Below are positions 1 to 7,042 of a DNA stretch of 20,159 nucleotides, in pieces. The position numbers and the translations under genes are program-made. Position 1 is the stretch's first letter. Each line of letters opens with the position of its first letter. Origin of the DNA: an uncultured Clostridia bacterium (GTDB lineage: Bacteria; Bacillota; Clostridia; TANB77; CAG-508); assembly GCA_910589185.1 (NCBI GenBank), contig CAJUSU010000025.1, positions 1-20,159 of the forward strand. The letters are read 5' to 3'. Under the pieces are notes generated by a model. It did not search any database, had not been told where the DNA came from, and saw only the letters and a program-made list of their open reading frames with translations.

Positions 1-55
1 GAGCGCTCGGCTGTTAACCGATAGGTCGTTGGTTCGAGTCCAACACGGAGAGCCA
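1..55 (+). tRNA. tRNA-Asn (GTT), 3' part only
   Basis: The window opens inside a tRNA gene. The anticodon loop is at 11-17 (CTGTTAA) with anticodon GTT at 13-15. The T arm is a 5-bp stem at 28-32/40-44 around loop TTCGAGT (33-39). The 3' acceptor strand is 45-51, the discriminator is G52, and CCA is encoded at 53-55. Anticodon GTT reads Asn codons. The 5' acceptor strand and most of the D arm lie upstream of the window. The first anticodon-stem pair (C6 with T22) is mismatched and the other four pair. Confidence 0.93.
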
Positions 56-56
56 G

Positions 57-89
57 AAAAATAGCAGATAAAAAGTATCTGCTATTTTT
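57..89 (+). terminator. Rho-independent terminator after tRNA-Asn
   Basis: Arms 57-70 and 76-89 are perfect 14-nt inverted repeats (core ATAGCAGATA) around a 5-nt loop. The 3' arm ends in a T run, so this is a classical intrinsic terminator directly after the tRNA CCA end. Confidence 0.88.
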
Positions 90-127
90 AGATGTATAAA
101 ATAAATGGAAAATATTGTCTAAAAATA

Positions 128-156
128 TTGAAAATAGAAATGGCTAATGGTATAAT
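128..156 (+). promoter_or_regulatory. Sigma-A-type promoter for the small membrane protein
   Basis: TTGAAA at 128-133 and a perfect TATAAT at 151-156 are separated by 17 nt. The -10 lies 40 nt before the start codon of the 82-residue ORF. No other promoter-like pair is needed to explain its expression. Confidence 0.75.
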
Positions 157-196
157 ACAAATGAATTAATTATACAAAAGAAGGAGGAAGAGAATT

Positions 197-445
197 ATGA
201 TAGGCGTTATCGCTTTTGGAATAAGCATTATAGGCGTTATGATGTCTTTTTTTGACAGTGTTAGATTACCAGCATTTATCATTGCTATTGTAGGAATTAT
301 TGTATCAGTTCTTTCAGCATACTATAAAGATGAAAAAGAATTGAAAGATCCATCAAAAAAAGATTCAAGAGCATTGGAAGTAGGAGCTATTATCCTTGCA
401 GGTGCTACTTGTGTAACTTATTATATTAATGTATTAATTGCATAG
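197..445 (+). CDS. Small integral membrane protein, unknown function
   Basis: I do not recognise this 82-residue protein. It is almost entirely hydrophobic, with likely transmembrane helices at about residues 2-20, 25-42 and 62-80. A short charged, lysine-rich segment (KDEKELKDPSKKDSR, about 44-58) separates helices 2 and 3. It has a strong ribosome-binding site (AAGGAGG, 181-187) 9 nt before ATG, its own near-consensus promoter (128-156) and its own terminator (464-505), so it appears to be a genuine monocistronic gene. No enzymatic motif is visible. It could be a structural or regulatory membrane peptide. Confidence 0.8.
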   Translation: MIGVIAFGISIIGVMMSFFDSVRLPAFIIAIVGIIVSVLSAYYKDEKELKDPSKKDSRALEVGAIILAGATCVTYYINVLIA

Positions 446-463
446 AAATTAAGAGTGTTAAAA

Positions 464-505
464 GAGAGTTTCATGATTCAAATTATTGAAACTCTTTTTA
501 TTTTT
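464..505. terminator. Bidirectional terminator between convergent genes
   Basis: A 9-bp stem, AGAGTTTCA (465-473) with TGAAACTCT (487-495), is followed on the plus strand by a T run (495-505). On the minus strand the same stem is followed by CTTTT. It sits between the plus-strand small membrane protein and the minus-strand DUF2752 gene and can serve both. Confidence 0.8.
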
Positions 506-550
506 ACTAAAGTATATAATGATTGTCTAAATTCTGCAACAACTAGATGG

Positions 551-907
551 TTATTTAATGTTATTAAAAACAAAGTTAATGATTAATAGAAGAATAAATA
601 TAAAAGCGTAGTTTTCAAAAAAGTATAAAAGGCAAGGGATATAAGAAAAACGATTTTGAATAAAATCTTTTAAAAGCATAAACATAGAAAATGAGAAAAA
701 AAGGAAAAGGGGAATACTTAATAAATTTTGATAGCAAGCTTCTAAAAAATCAAAATGTAAAATTGCTTCAAAAGCTCTTGTCATTCCACAGGCAGGACAA
801 GAAATACCAGTAACTGTTTTAAAAAGACAAGTTACTGGCATAACTGCTACTAAACTTAAAAAACTAATTAAAATTAATATAATCAATCCGTTTTTTAGTC
901 TATTCAT
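551..907 (-). CDS. DUF2752 family membrane protein
   Basis: This 118-residue protein carries the DUF2752 signature CPACGMTRA at residues 37-45, followed by about three hydrophobic helices (60-80, 88-96 and 99-115); an N-terminal helix lies at 7-27. The function of the family is not established. The paired cysteines suggest metal or thiol chemistry near the membrane, which is inference. It starts 4 nt after the stop codon of the TM2-domain gene, with no strong ribosome-binding site of its own, so it is probably translationally coupled to it. DUF2752 and TM2 proteins are a recurring neighbourhood pair in bacteria. Confidence 0.85.
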   Translation of the reverse strand: MNRLKNGLIILILISFLSLVAVMPVTCLFKTVTGISCPACGMTRAFEAILHFDFLEACYQNLLSIPLFLFFSFSMFMLLKDFIQNRFSYIPCLLYFFENYAFIFILLLIINFVFNNIK

Positions 908-911
908 TTAT

Positions 912-1298
912 TTAGTCTCTTAATGGATTTCCATTACCATCAACACTGATGCTTCCTGTTAAGATTAAAATACCTTCGATTAATCCCCAGATACTAGAAG
1001 CAAATGCTAAGAATCCGCAACTTAAAATAGAAATTAATAATTGTGCAATTGCTTTACCTGTATAACCTAGGTAAAAGTTATGAACACCAAAAGCACCTAA
1101 GAAGATACCTAATAATCCAGCAGCCATTTTTGATTTAGCTTGTGGATTCATATTTCCAGTGTTTCCACTGTTTACATTAACATTAATTGTTTGACTAGCT
1201 GTTCCTTGATTAGCGTTGTTTGCTCCAGATGCATTTTTGCAATCTTCGCAAAGTTCTTGACCGTCGTCAATTGGTTTTCCACATTGTTTACAGAACAT
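912..1298 (-). CDS. Zinc-ribbon and TM2-domain membrane protein
   Basis: The 128-residue protein has three parts. An N-terminal zinc ribbon has C3/C6 and C17/C20 as the likely zinc ligands. A flexible Asn/Gly/Ser-rich linker covers about 22-52. A C-terminal TM2 domain (about 55-116) has two hydrophobic helices joined around the family motif GAFGVHNFYLGYTGK (68-82). TM2 proteins are small bacterial membrane proteins of poorly defined role. The ribosome-binding site GGAGGG lies just upstream of ATG on the minus strand, and the promoter is at 1331-1358. It is the first gene of a two-gene unit with the DUF2752 protein. Confidence 0.9.
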   Translation of the reverse strand: MFCKQCGKPIDDGQELCEDCKNASGANNANQGTASQTINVNVNSGNTGNMNPQAKSKMAAGLLGIFLGAFGVHNFYLGYTGKAIAQLLISILSCGFLAFASSIWGLIEGILILTGSISVDGNGNPLRD

Positions 1299-1330
1299 AA
1301 TAGTTCCCTCCTTCTATTTACTATACAACA

Positions 1331-1358
1331 ATTATATCGCATTTTGTGTTTTTTGCAA
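1331..1358 (-). promoter_or_regulatory. Promoter of the TM2/DUF2752 unit
   Basis: On the minus strand, TTGCAA (1358-1353) and TATAAT (1336-1331) are separated by 16 nt and followed by GGAGGG and the ATG at 1298. Confidence 0.65.
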
Positions 1359-1452
1359 TACCTTTTCGACAAATATTTATGGAATTTGATATAAAAATGC
1401 ATATTTTGAGGTGTTTTTCATATATTTTAGTAATAAAACTTTCCTATATGTC

Positions 1453-1481
1453 TTGTAAAATGTATGCAAAAATGGTACAAT
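1453..1481 (+). promoter_or_regulatory. Promoter upstream of murB
   Basis: TTGTAA (1453-1458) and TACAAT (1476-1481) are separated by exactly 17 nt. They lie 60 nt before the murB start. No terminator is seen between murB, the yvcK-like gene and the debranching gene, so this promoter may drive several genes. Confidence 0.6.
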
Positions 1482-1541
1482 TTAGTAGTGAATTTTTAAA
1501 ATAAGGAAATTTTTATCCGATAAAATTTAGGAGGTAGATGA

Positions 1542-2462
1542 TTGGAAAAAAATCAAATTTATGAGTTTTTAATCAGGGAGCTACCAGAAGAACAAATTAA
1601 AATAGATGAACCAATGAAAAAACATACTAATTTTAAAATCGGAGGAAATGCAGACATTTATGTAACAGCAAAAACGATAGAGCAAGTTCAAGTAATTTTA
1701 AAGTTAGTGAAACAATATCAAATTCCTCTCGTTATATTAGGTAATGGAAGCAATGTTTTAGTAAGCGATCAAGGAATTAGAGGAATTGTTCTTTCTATTG
1801 CCATTCAGCAATTTGAAATAGAAAAAAATAGAGAAGAGGCAATTATAACAGTGGGGGCAGGAGAGCCATTAGGTAAATTAGCATACTCACTATTAAAAGA
1901 AGAAATTGCAGGTTTTGAGTTTGCAGGAGGAATTCCAGGCACTATGGGAGGAGCTATTCGTATGAATGCAGGAGCCTATGGTGGAGAAATGAAAGATTGT
2001 ATTCAAACAGTAACTTATATGACAGAAGATGGAGAGATAAAAGAATTTTCTAATCAAGAGTGTGAATTTTCTTATCGCCATAGTATTTTTTGTGATAAGA
2101 ATTTTATTATAGTAAAAGCAAAAATAGTATTGCCATATGGAGAAAAGCAAGAAATACAAGGAAAAATGGAAGAATATGCTCAAAGTAGAAAAGAGAAACA
2201 ACCGCTTATGTTTCCATCAGCAGGAAGTACTTTTAAAAGAGGAGAAGATTTTATTACAGCTAAATTAATTGATGAATGTAATCTAAAAGGATATAGTGTA
2301 GGAGATGCTCAAGTATCTACTATGCACGCAGGTTTTGTGGTAAACACAGGAAATGCTACAGCAAAAGATGTGATAGAAGTAGTGAACCATGTGAAGCAAA
2401 CTGTATTTGAAAAGACAGGAAAGCAAATTGAATTAGAAATAGAACTACTAGGGGAATTCTAA
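1542..2462 (+). CDS. murB: UDP-N-acetylenolpyruvoylglucosamine reductase
   Basis: MurB is the cytosolic FAD enzyme that uses NADPH to reduce UDP-GlcNAc-enolpyruvate to UDP-MurNAc, the second committed step of peptidoglycan synthesis. The 306 residues match the usual Bacillota length. An FAD-binding N-terminal domain contains LGNGSNVLVSD (66-76) and the glycine-rich GGIPGTMGGAIRMNAGAYGG (129-148). The catalytic set is visible: Arg179 in YRHS, Ser229 in SAGST and a C-terminal Glu (299 or 301) in LEIELLGE. The start codon is TTG, 7 nt after AGGAGG (1529-1534). The ATG 4 nt upstream is out of frame and gives only a short peptide. The next gene, 64 nt downstream, is the yvcK-like gene. Confidence 0.96.
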   Translation: MEKNQIYEFLIRELPEEQIKIDEPMKKHTNFKIGGNADIYVTAKTIEQVQVILKLVKQYQIPLVILGNGSNVLVSDQGIRGIVLSIAIQQFEIEKNREEAIITVGAGEPLGKLAYSLLKEEIAGFEFAGGIPGTMGGAIRMNAGAYGGEMKDCIQTVTYMTEDGEIKEFSNQECEFSYRHSIFCDKNFIIVKAKIVLPYGEKQEIQGKMEEYAQSRKEKQPLMFPSAGSTFKRGEDFITAKLIDECNLKGYSVGDAQVSTMHAGFVVNTGNATAKDVIEVVNHVKQTVFEKTGKQIELEIELLGEF

Positions 2463-2526
2463 AGAAAAGCGAATGAATATACAGATGAAGGCTAACTAAA
2501 AATTTAGAATAGGAAGGTTTTTTATC

Positions 2527-4362
2527 ATGAAAGGTTTTTTTAGGTGGTTTCGATCTGGAGCAAAGATGAAACGCTGGATATTATTAATATTATTAGGAAT
2601 GTTAATTGCATTTTATGGAGTGGCTAAAATATTAGAAGGAGAAGGTGAAGGCAGGCTTGACTTTGCACCACTTGCTCAATATGTGGTATTTTTTGTAGTA
2701 GGTTTCATTTTTGTAATTTTAGGTATGATTCATATGCAAAAAAGAACACTAGAGTTGTTTGTACAAGAAACAGATGAAAGAATAGATGATGATAAAACAA
2801 AGGTAAATAGCTTAATTTATAACAAAAAAATTTATGACCAAGGACCAAAAATTGTAGCAATTGGAGGCGGAACAGGACTTGATTCTGTTCTAAAAGGATT
2901 AAAAAATTATACGGATAATATTACAGCAATTGTAACAGTATCAGATTATGGAGAAATTATACCAGAATCTAGAAGGATTCTACAGGCAATGCCACTAGAT
3001 GATATTAAAGAAAGCATTATTGCATTGGCTAAAAATGAAGAGGAAGTTGCAAAGTATATGAATTATCAGTTTACTGAAAGAAGTTTAAAAGATCTTTCAT
3101 TAGGTGATATTTCTTTATTGGGAATGAAAAATTACATTGGAGATTTTACAAAATCTATTGCAAAGACAAATGAGATTTTTAATATTACAGGAAAAGTTTT
3201 ACCAGTTACTTTTGAACCAATTCAAATTTGTGCAGAATTAGAAGATGGATCTATTATTGAAAGTAGAGACAAAATTCCAGATGCAGTAAGTAGCAAAACT
3301 ACTAAAATTAGTAGAATTTTTATTAATCCAACCAATTGTAAGGTAGCACCAGGTGTGTTAGACGCTATCAGAGAGGCAGATGCTATTGTTATTGGACCTG
3401 GAAGCTTGTACACAAATGTCATACCAAACTTACTAGTTAAGGGAGTGGCAAAAGCAATTAAAGAGAGCAAAGCTTTCAAAGTGTATGTAAGTAATTTGAT
3501 GACAGAACCAGGACAAACAGATGCGTATACATTATCAGATCATATCAAAGCGATTATAGATCATGCAGGTAAAGGGATTATTGAATATTGTATTTATGAC
3601 ACTGGGGAATTAGTGCCAGAGTATATTAGAAGGTATAATATGCAAGGACAAGATTTAGTAGAAATTGATTCTGCCAAAACAAAAGCACTAGGCGTTAATC
3701 TAATGCAAAGGGAAATTTCTCATGTACAGGATACTTATATTAGACATAATCCAGATGCAATTGCAGCATCTATTATTCAACTGATTTGTGATGACTTGAA
3801 GTTTAGAGATATGCAAAATGATACTAAATATGTGTTATTAAATGATAGATTAAAAACAGCTAAAAAATCTTTAAAAGAAAGTGATACAAGCTTTAGAAGA
3901 GAAAAGAGAAAACCTGAAAGAGGAGAAAGCAAGTATTTCCAAAAATACAAAGATAGATTAGAAGCAATGCAAGAAGCTGAAATTAGAATGAAAGTAAAAA
4001 ATGGAATGTCATTTGAAGAAGCACAGAATACTGTTATTAAAAAATACATAGAAAGCGAAAAAAGTAAAGCAGAAGCTGCTAGAAAGGCTGCAGAAAGCAA
4101 GAAAAAAGGAAGTAAACCAAGAACTAGTAGTACAACAAGTAGAGGAAAGTCGACAACTACCAGAAGAACAACCAGTTCTGGTTCTAAAACTACTAGAACT
4201 GCTAGTACAGCAGGTAAATCAGCTACCAGTAGAACTTCTAGCAAAAGTAAAAGCAGAAAAGAAGATGATTTTGTAGATTTAGCAAGTAAACTACTTACTC
4301 AAAAAGGACATAGCAAAAATCGTCGTAAGCAAGGCAAAAGGTTAAAAACAAGTAAACATTAA
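2527..4362 (+). CDS. yvcK: YvcK/CofD-family protein, membrane-attached, divergent, with basic tail
   Basis: The YvcK (gluconeogenesis factor) family has a CofD-like fold, binds UDP-GlcNAc in Bacillus and links carbon metabolism to cell-wall synthesis. This copy has 611 residues. Two N-terminal helices (about 17-33 and 50-68) are followed by the YvcK core (about 107-425), with GGGTGL (113-118), IGPGSLYTNVIPNLL (289-303) and SNLMTEPGQTDAYTLSDHI (322-340). The stretch after VTV, normally ADDGGSSGRLR, reads SDYGEIIPESRR (139-150), and the usual GHSFGNLF reads LSLGDISL (190-197), so the ligand site is changed. Residues about 430-611 form a charged, then Ser/Thr/Arg/Lys-rich tail absent from the Bacillus protein. 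The ribosome-binding site is AGGAAGG (2511-2517). It follows murB directly; rapZ and whiA, usual partners in Bacillota, are missing. The family call is firm, but a conserved function is not. Confidence 0.85.
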   Translation: MKGFFRWFRSGAKMKRWILLILLGMLIAFYGVAKILEGEGEGRLDFAPLAQYVVFFVVGFIFVILGMIHMQKRTLELFVQETDERIDDDKTKVNSLIYNKKIYDQGPKIVAIGGGTGLDSVLKGLKNYTDNITAIVTVSDYGEIIPESRRILQAMPLDDIKESIIALAKNEEEVAKYMNYQFTERSLKDLSLGDISLLGMKNYIGDFTKSIAKTNEIFNITGKVLPVTFEPIQICAELEDGSIIESRDKIPDAVSSKTTKISRIFINPTNCKVAPGVLDAIREADAIVIGPGSLYTNVIPNLLVKGVAKAIKESKAFKVYVSNLMTEPGQTDAYTLSDHIKAIIDHAGKGIIEYCIYDTGELVPEYIRRYNMQGQDLVEIDSAKTKALGVNLMQREISHVQDTYIRHNPDAIAASIIQLICDDLKFRDMQNDTKYVLLNDRLKTAKKSLKESDTSFRREKRKPERGESKYFQKYKDRLEAMQEAEIRMKVKNGMSFEEAQNTVIKKYIESEKSKAEAARKAAESKKKGSKPRTSSTTSRGKSTTTRRTTSSGSKTTRTASTAGKSATSRTSSKSKSRKEDDFVDLASKLLTQKGHSKNRRKQGKRLKTSKH

Positions 4363-4419
4363 GAAGTTGTTATATAAAACGAAGGATAGAAACATCAAAA
4401 ATGATGGAGGAAATTACAA

Positions 4420-6472
4420 ATGAAATATGAAAAAGATGAGCTAGCATTAGAAAATGGAATAAAGCATGATTGGATTATTACAAATGGAATAGGCGGCTAT
4501 AGTAGTTCTACGATAATAGGTGTTAATACCAGGAAATATCATGGACTATTAGTAGCCCCTCTTCAAGCACCTGGAGGAAGACATCTGATTCTTTCTAAGG
4601 TAGACGAAAGTTTTGAAAGTGGAGGAATAGAGTATCCACTTTATTCTAATGTTTGCAAAAATTATATTTCAGAAGGGTATAAAAATTTAGTTAAATTCGA
4701 AAAAGAGTATATTCCCATTTTTACTTATGAAATAGATGGAGCAACTATTAAAAAATTTATATGCATGGACTATGGAAAAAATACAGTTTGTATTTTATAT
4801 CATATTCAAAATAATGAAAAAAGAACTAAATTAACAGTTACTCCAATTGTGCATTTTAGAGACTTTCATTGTACAACTCCAAATGTTACTTTTACATTAC
4901 AACAGGAAATAAAAGAAAGAAAAGTAAAAGTGGTGGTTAATAATCGAAACTCTACACCAATGTATTTCTATGCTTCAGAAGGAATTTATAGAGAGCATCA
5001 AAATGATACTTTCAATAATATGTATTATGTAGAAGAAGAAAAAAGAGGACTAGATTGTGAGGAAAATTTAGCGGTTCCAGGAAGCTATGAAATCAAAATT
5101 AGGGCTAATGAAGAAAAATATGTTAGTTTTGTTTGCTCATTAGAAGAGAATATAGAGGAACTAGATGGAAGAAATTTAGTGAATCAGGAAATTATCCGTA
5201 TTACAAGTGATTTATATGATTCTTACTTATTAGATTCTAAAAAGGAATATACAGAAGAGTATAAAGAATTAATGAGAAATTATATTGTAGCATCAGATAA
5301 TTTTGTAGTATATCGTCCATCTTTTGCATTATATACATTAATTGCAGGATATCCATGGTTTCTAGATTGGGGAAGAGATAGTCTAATTTCTTTTGAAGGG
5401 CTAGTACTGATTCCTAGAAGATTTAAAGTAGCCAAAGAGGTATTGTTAACTTGTATTAGAGATATCAAATATGGCTTAGTACCAAATGGTTATTCAGGTT
5501 ACGATAGTAGACCATTATATAATAGTGTAGATGCTTCGTTATTATTATTTGAACAAGTCAGAAAGTATTTGAACTATACACATGATTATGATTTGCTAAA
5601 AAGTCATTTATATGAGACTTTAAAAAAGGTAATGGATGCTTATATTGAAGGAATTGATTTAGATGGAAATAATATTCATTTGGATCAAGAAGATGGATTA
5701 TTATCTTCAGGAACACCATATATTCAAAATACTTGGATGGATGCTAAAATTGGAGACAAAGTAGTAACACCGAGAAATGGTAAAGCGGTAGAAATAAATG
5801 CATTATGGTATAATGCGCTTTGTATTATGGCAGACTTTGCAAAATTGTATAAAGAAAAAGAACTAGAAAAAAAATATAAGGAAATAGCCCAGAAATGCAA
5901 AAAAAGTTTTGAAGAAAAATTCTATAACAAAAAAAGAAAATCTTTAGATGATTTAGTAGGAGATAGCAAAATTAGACCAAACCAGTTATTTGCGATAGGT
6001 TTGCATTATCCGGTAATTGATCCACAATCAGAAATTGCAAAACAAGTTATGGAAACAGTTACTAAAAAGTTATTAATGCCTTATGGTCTAAAGACATTAG
6101 CAAAAGGTGAACCAGGCTATCGAGAAATTTATGAAGGAGATGTTATCAAAAGGGATATGTCTTATCATCAAGGTATTACCTGGCCATGGCTATTAGGTAT
6201 TTATGTAGATAGCTTAATAGCAGTAGCGAGTGCAGAAAAAAATAAGACAAAGAAAAAAGAATATAAAGAGCAATATGAAAAGCTAGTACAACAAATAGAA
6301 AAGACATTCACTAAAGAGATGTATGAAAGGTCAACTTGTCGGAAGTATCAGCGAGATATATGATTCTAATAAACCTTATGAAGCAAAGGGGTGTTTTGCA
6401 CAAGGGTGGTCAGTGGCAGAAATATTTAGAATTATTGTTAATTATCATAATAATAAAGAAGGAATAAAATGA
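4420..6472 (+). CDS. Glycogen-debranching enzyme (amylo-alpha-1,6-glucosidase), frameshifted near the 3' end
   Basis: The family hydrolyses alpha-1,6 branch points of glycogen or maltodextrins. The N-terminal domain begins TNGIGGYSSSTIIGVNTRKYHGLL (about 21-44). The catalytic (alpha/alpha)6 domain shows DWGRDSLISFEG (316-327), NTWMDAKIGDKVVTPRNGKAVEINALWY (about 437-464) and RDMSYHQGITWPWLLGIY (578-595). The first frame stops at 6363 after 647 residues, with a tail unlike the family. The +1 frame from 6329 gives GQLVGSISEIYDSNKPYEAK then GCFAQGWSVAEIFRI, the expected C-terminus, and ends in TGA at 6470-6472, overlapping the ruvC ATG. One extra A in the AAA at 6326-6328 explains this; the repaired protein has 683 residues. 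Ribosome-binding site GGAGG is at 4406-4410. It could be a sequencing indel or a true mutation that removes the last ~47 residues. Confidence 0.9.
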
Positions 6473-6954
6473 GAATATTAGGAATTGATCCGGGATTTGC
6501 TATTACAGGATATAGTATTATAGATTATGTGGGAAACAAATTCAAATTAATTACATCAGGAGCTGTTTTAACAAAAGCAGGTGAATCTTTCCCACAAAGA
6601 CTATTAAAACTAAACAATGAATTAGAAGAAATTATTGATACATATAAACCAGATGCTATCTCCGTAGAAGAGTTATTCTTTAATAATAATGCTAAAACTG
6701 CTATCAATGTAGCCCAAGCAAGAGGAGTTATCCTAGTAGTAGGCTGTAGAAAAGGAATTGCAACTTATGAATACACACCACTTCAGATCAAACAAGCAGT
6801 AGTAGGGTATGGACGAGCAGATAAAATTCAAGTACAAAGAATGGTAAAAGCAATTTTAGGAGTGGATAATTTACCAAAGTTAGATGATACCACTGATAGC
6901 ATGGCAGCAGCGATTTGCCATGCACATTCAGCAAAATTTGCAGCAAAATTGTGA
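6469..6954 (+). CDS. ruvC: Holliday junction resolvase RuvC
   Basis: RuvC is the dimeric endonuclease that resolves Holliday junctions during recombination and repair. The 161-residue protein has the RNase H-like fold and all four metal-binding acidic residues: Asp7 in GIDPGF, Glu67 (or Glu68) in VEELFF, and Asp140 and Asp143 in DDTTDSMAAAICH. The family PNNNAK-like segment reads FNNNAKTA (71-78). The ATG overlaps the TGA of the repaired debranching gene (ATGA), with ribosome-binding site AGAAGGA at 6457-6463. ruvA and ruvB do not follow; holA does. The stop codon ends one base before a palindromic element. Confidence 0.96.
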   Translation: MRILGIDPGFAITGYSIIDYVGNKFKLITSGAVLTKAGESFPQRLLKLNNELEEIIDTYKPDAISVEELFFNNNAKTAINVAQARGVILVVGCRKGIATYEYTPLQIKQAVVGYGRADKIQVQRMVKAILGVDNLPKLDDTTDSMAAAICHAHSAKFAAKL

Positions 6955-6955
6955 G

Positions 6956-7029
6956 TGTCCGTTTGGGGACGTTAGTTTAACGGACAAAATTATGTAAATG
7001 TCCGACAAACTAACGTCCCCAAACGGACA
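6956..7029. repeat. Nested palindromic element: two inverted 31-nt REP-like units
   Basis: The outer arms 6956-6978 and 7007-7029 are perfect 23-nt inverted repeats (the left arm begins TGTCCGTTTGGGGACG). Inside them CGGACA (6981-6986) pairs with TGTCCG (6999-7004). Read another way, there are two 31-nt units in opposite orientation, 6956-6986 and 6999-7029, identical at 29 of 31 positions. Each unit is bounded by TGTCCG and CGGACA and can form its own hairpin; 12 nt separate them. The element fills the gap between the ruvC stop and the holA ribosome-binding site. It is more GC-rich than its surroundings. No T run follows, so it is not an ordinary terminator. It resembles REP/BIME-type mobile palindromes, which is inference. 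Confidence 0.85.
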
Positions 7030-7042
7030 AAAAGGAGAAAAA

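Noticed and set aside
3777..4244. Minus-strand open frame of 155 residues opposite the yvcK tail
   Set aside because: It is Leu/Val-rich only because it is antisense to the Ser/Thr/Lys-rich tail. It has no ribosome-binding site or family resemblance.
6998..7042. Upstream in-frame start for holA
   Set aside because: It lies in the palindromic element, has no ribosome-binding site, and adds residues that no delta subunit has. ATG 7043 has AGGAG at proper spacing.
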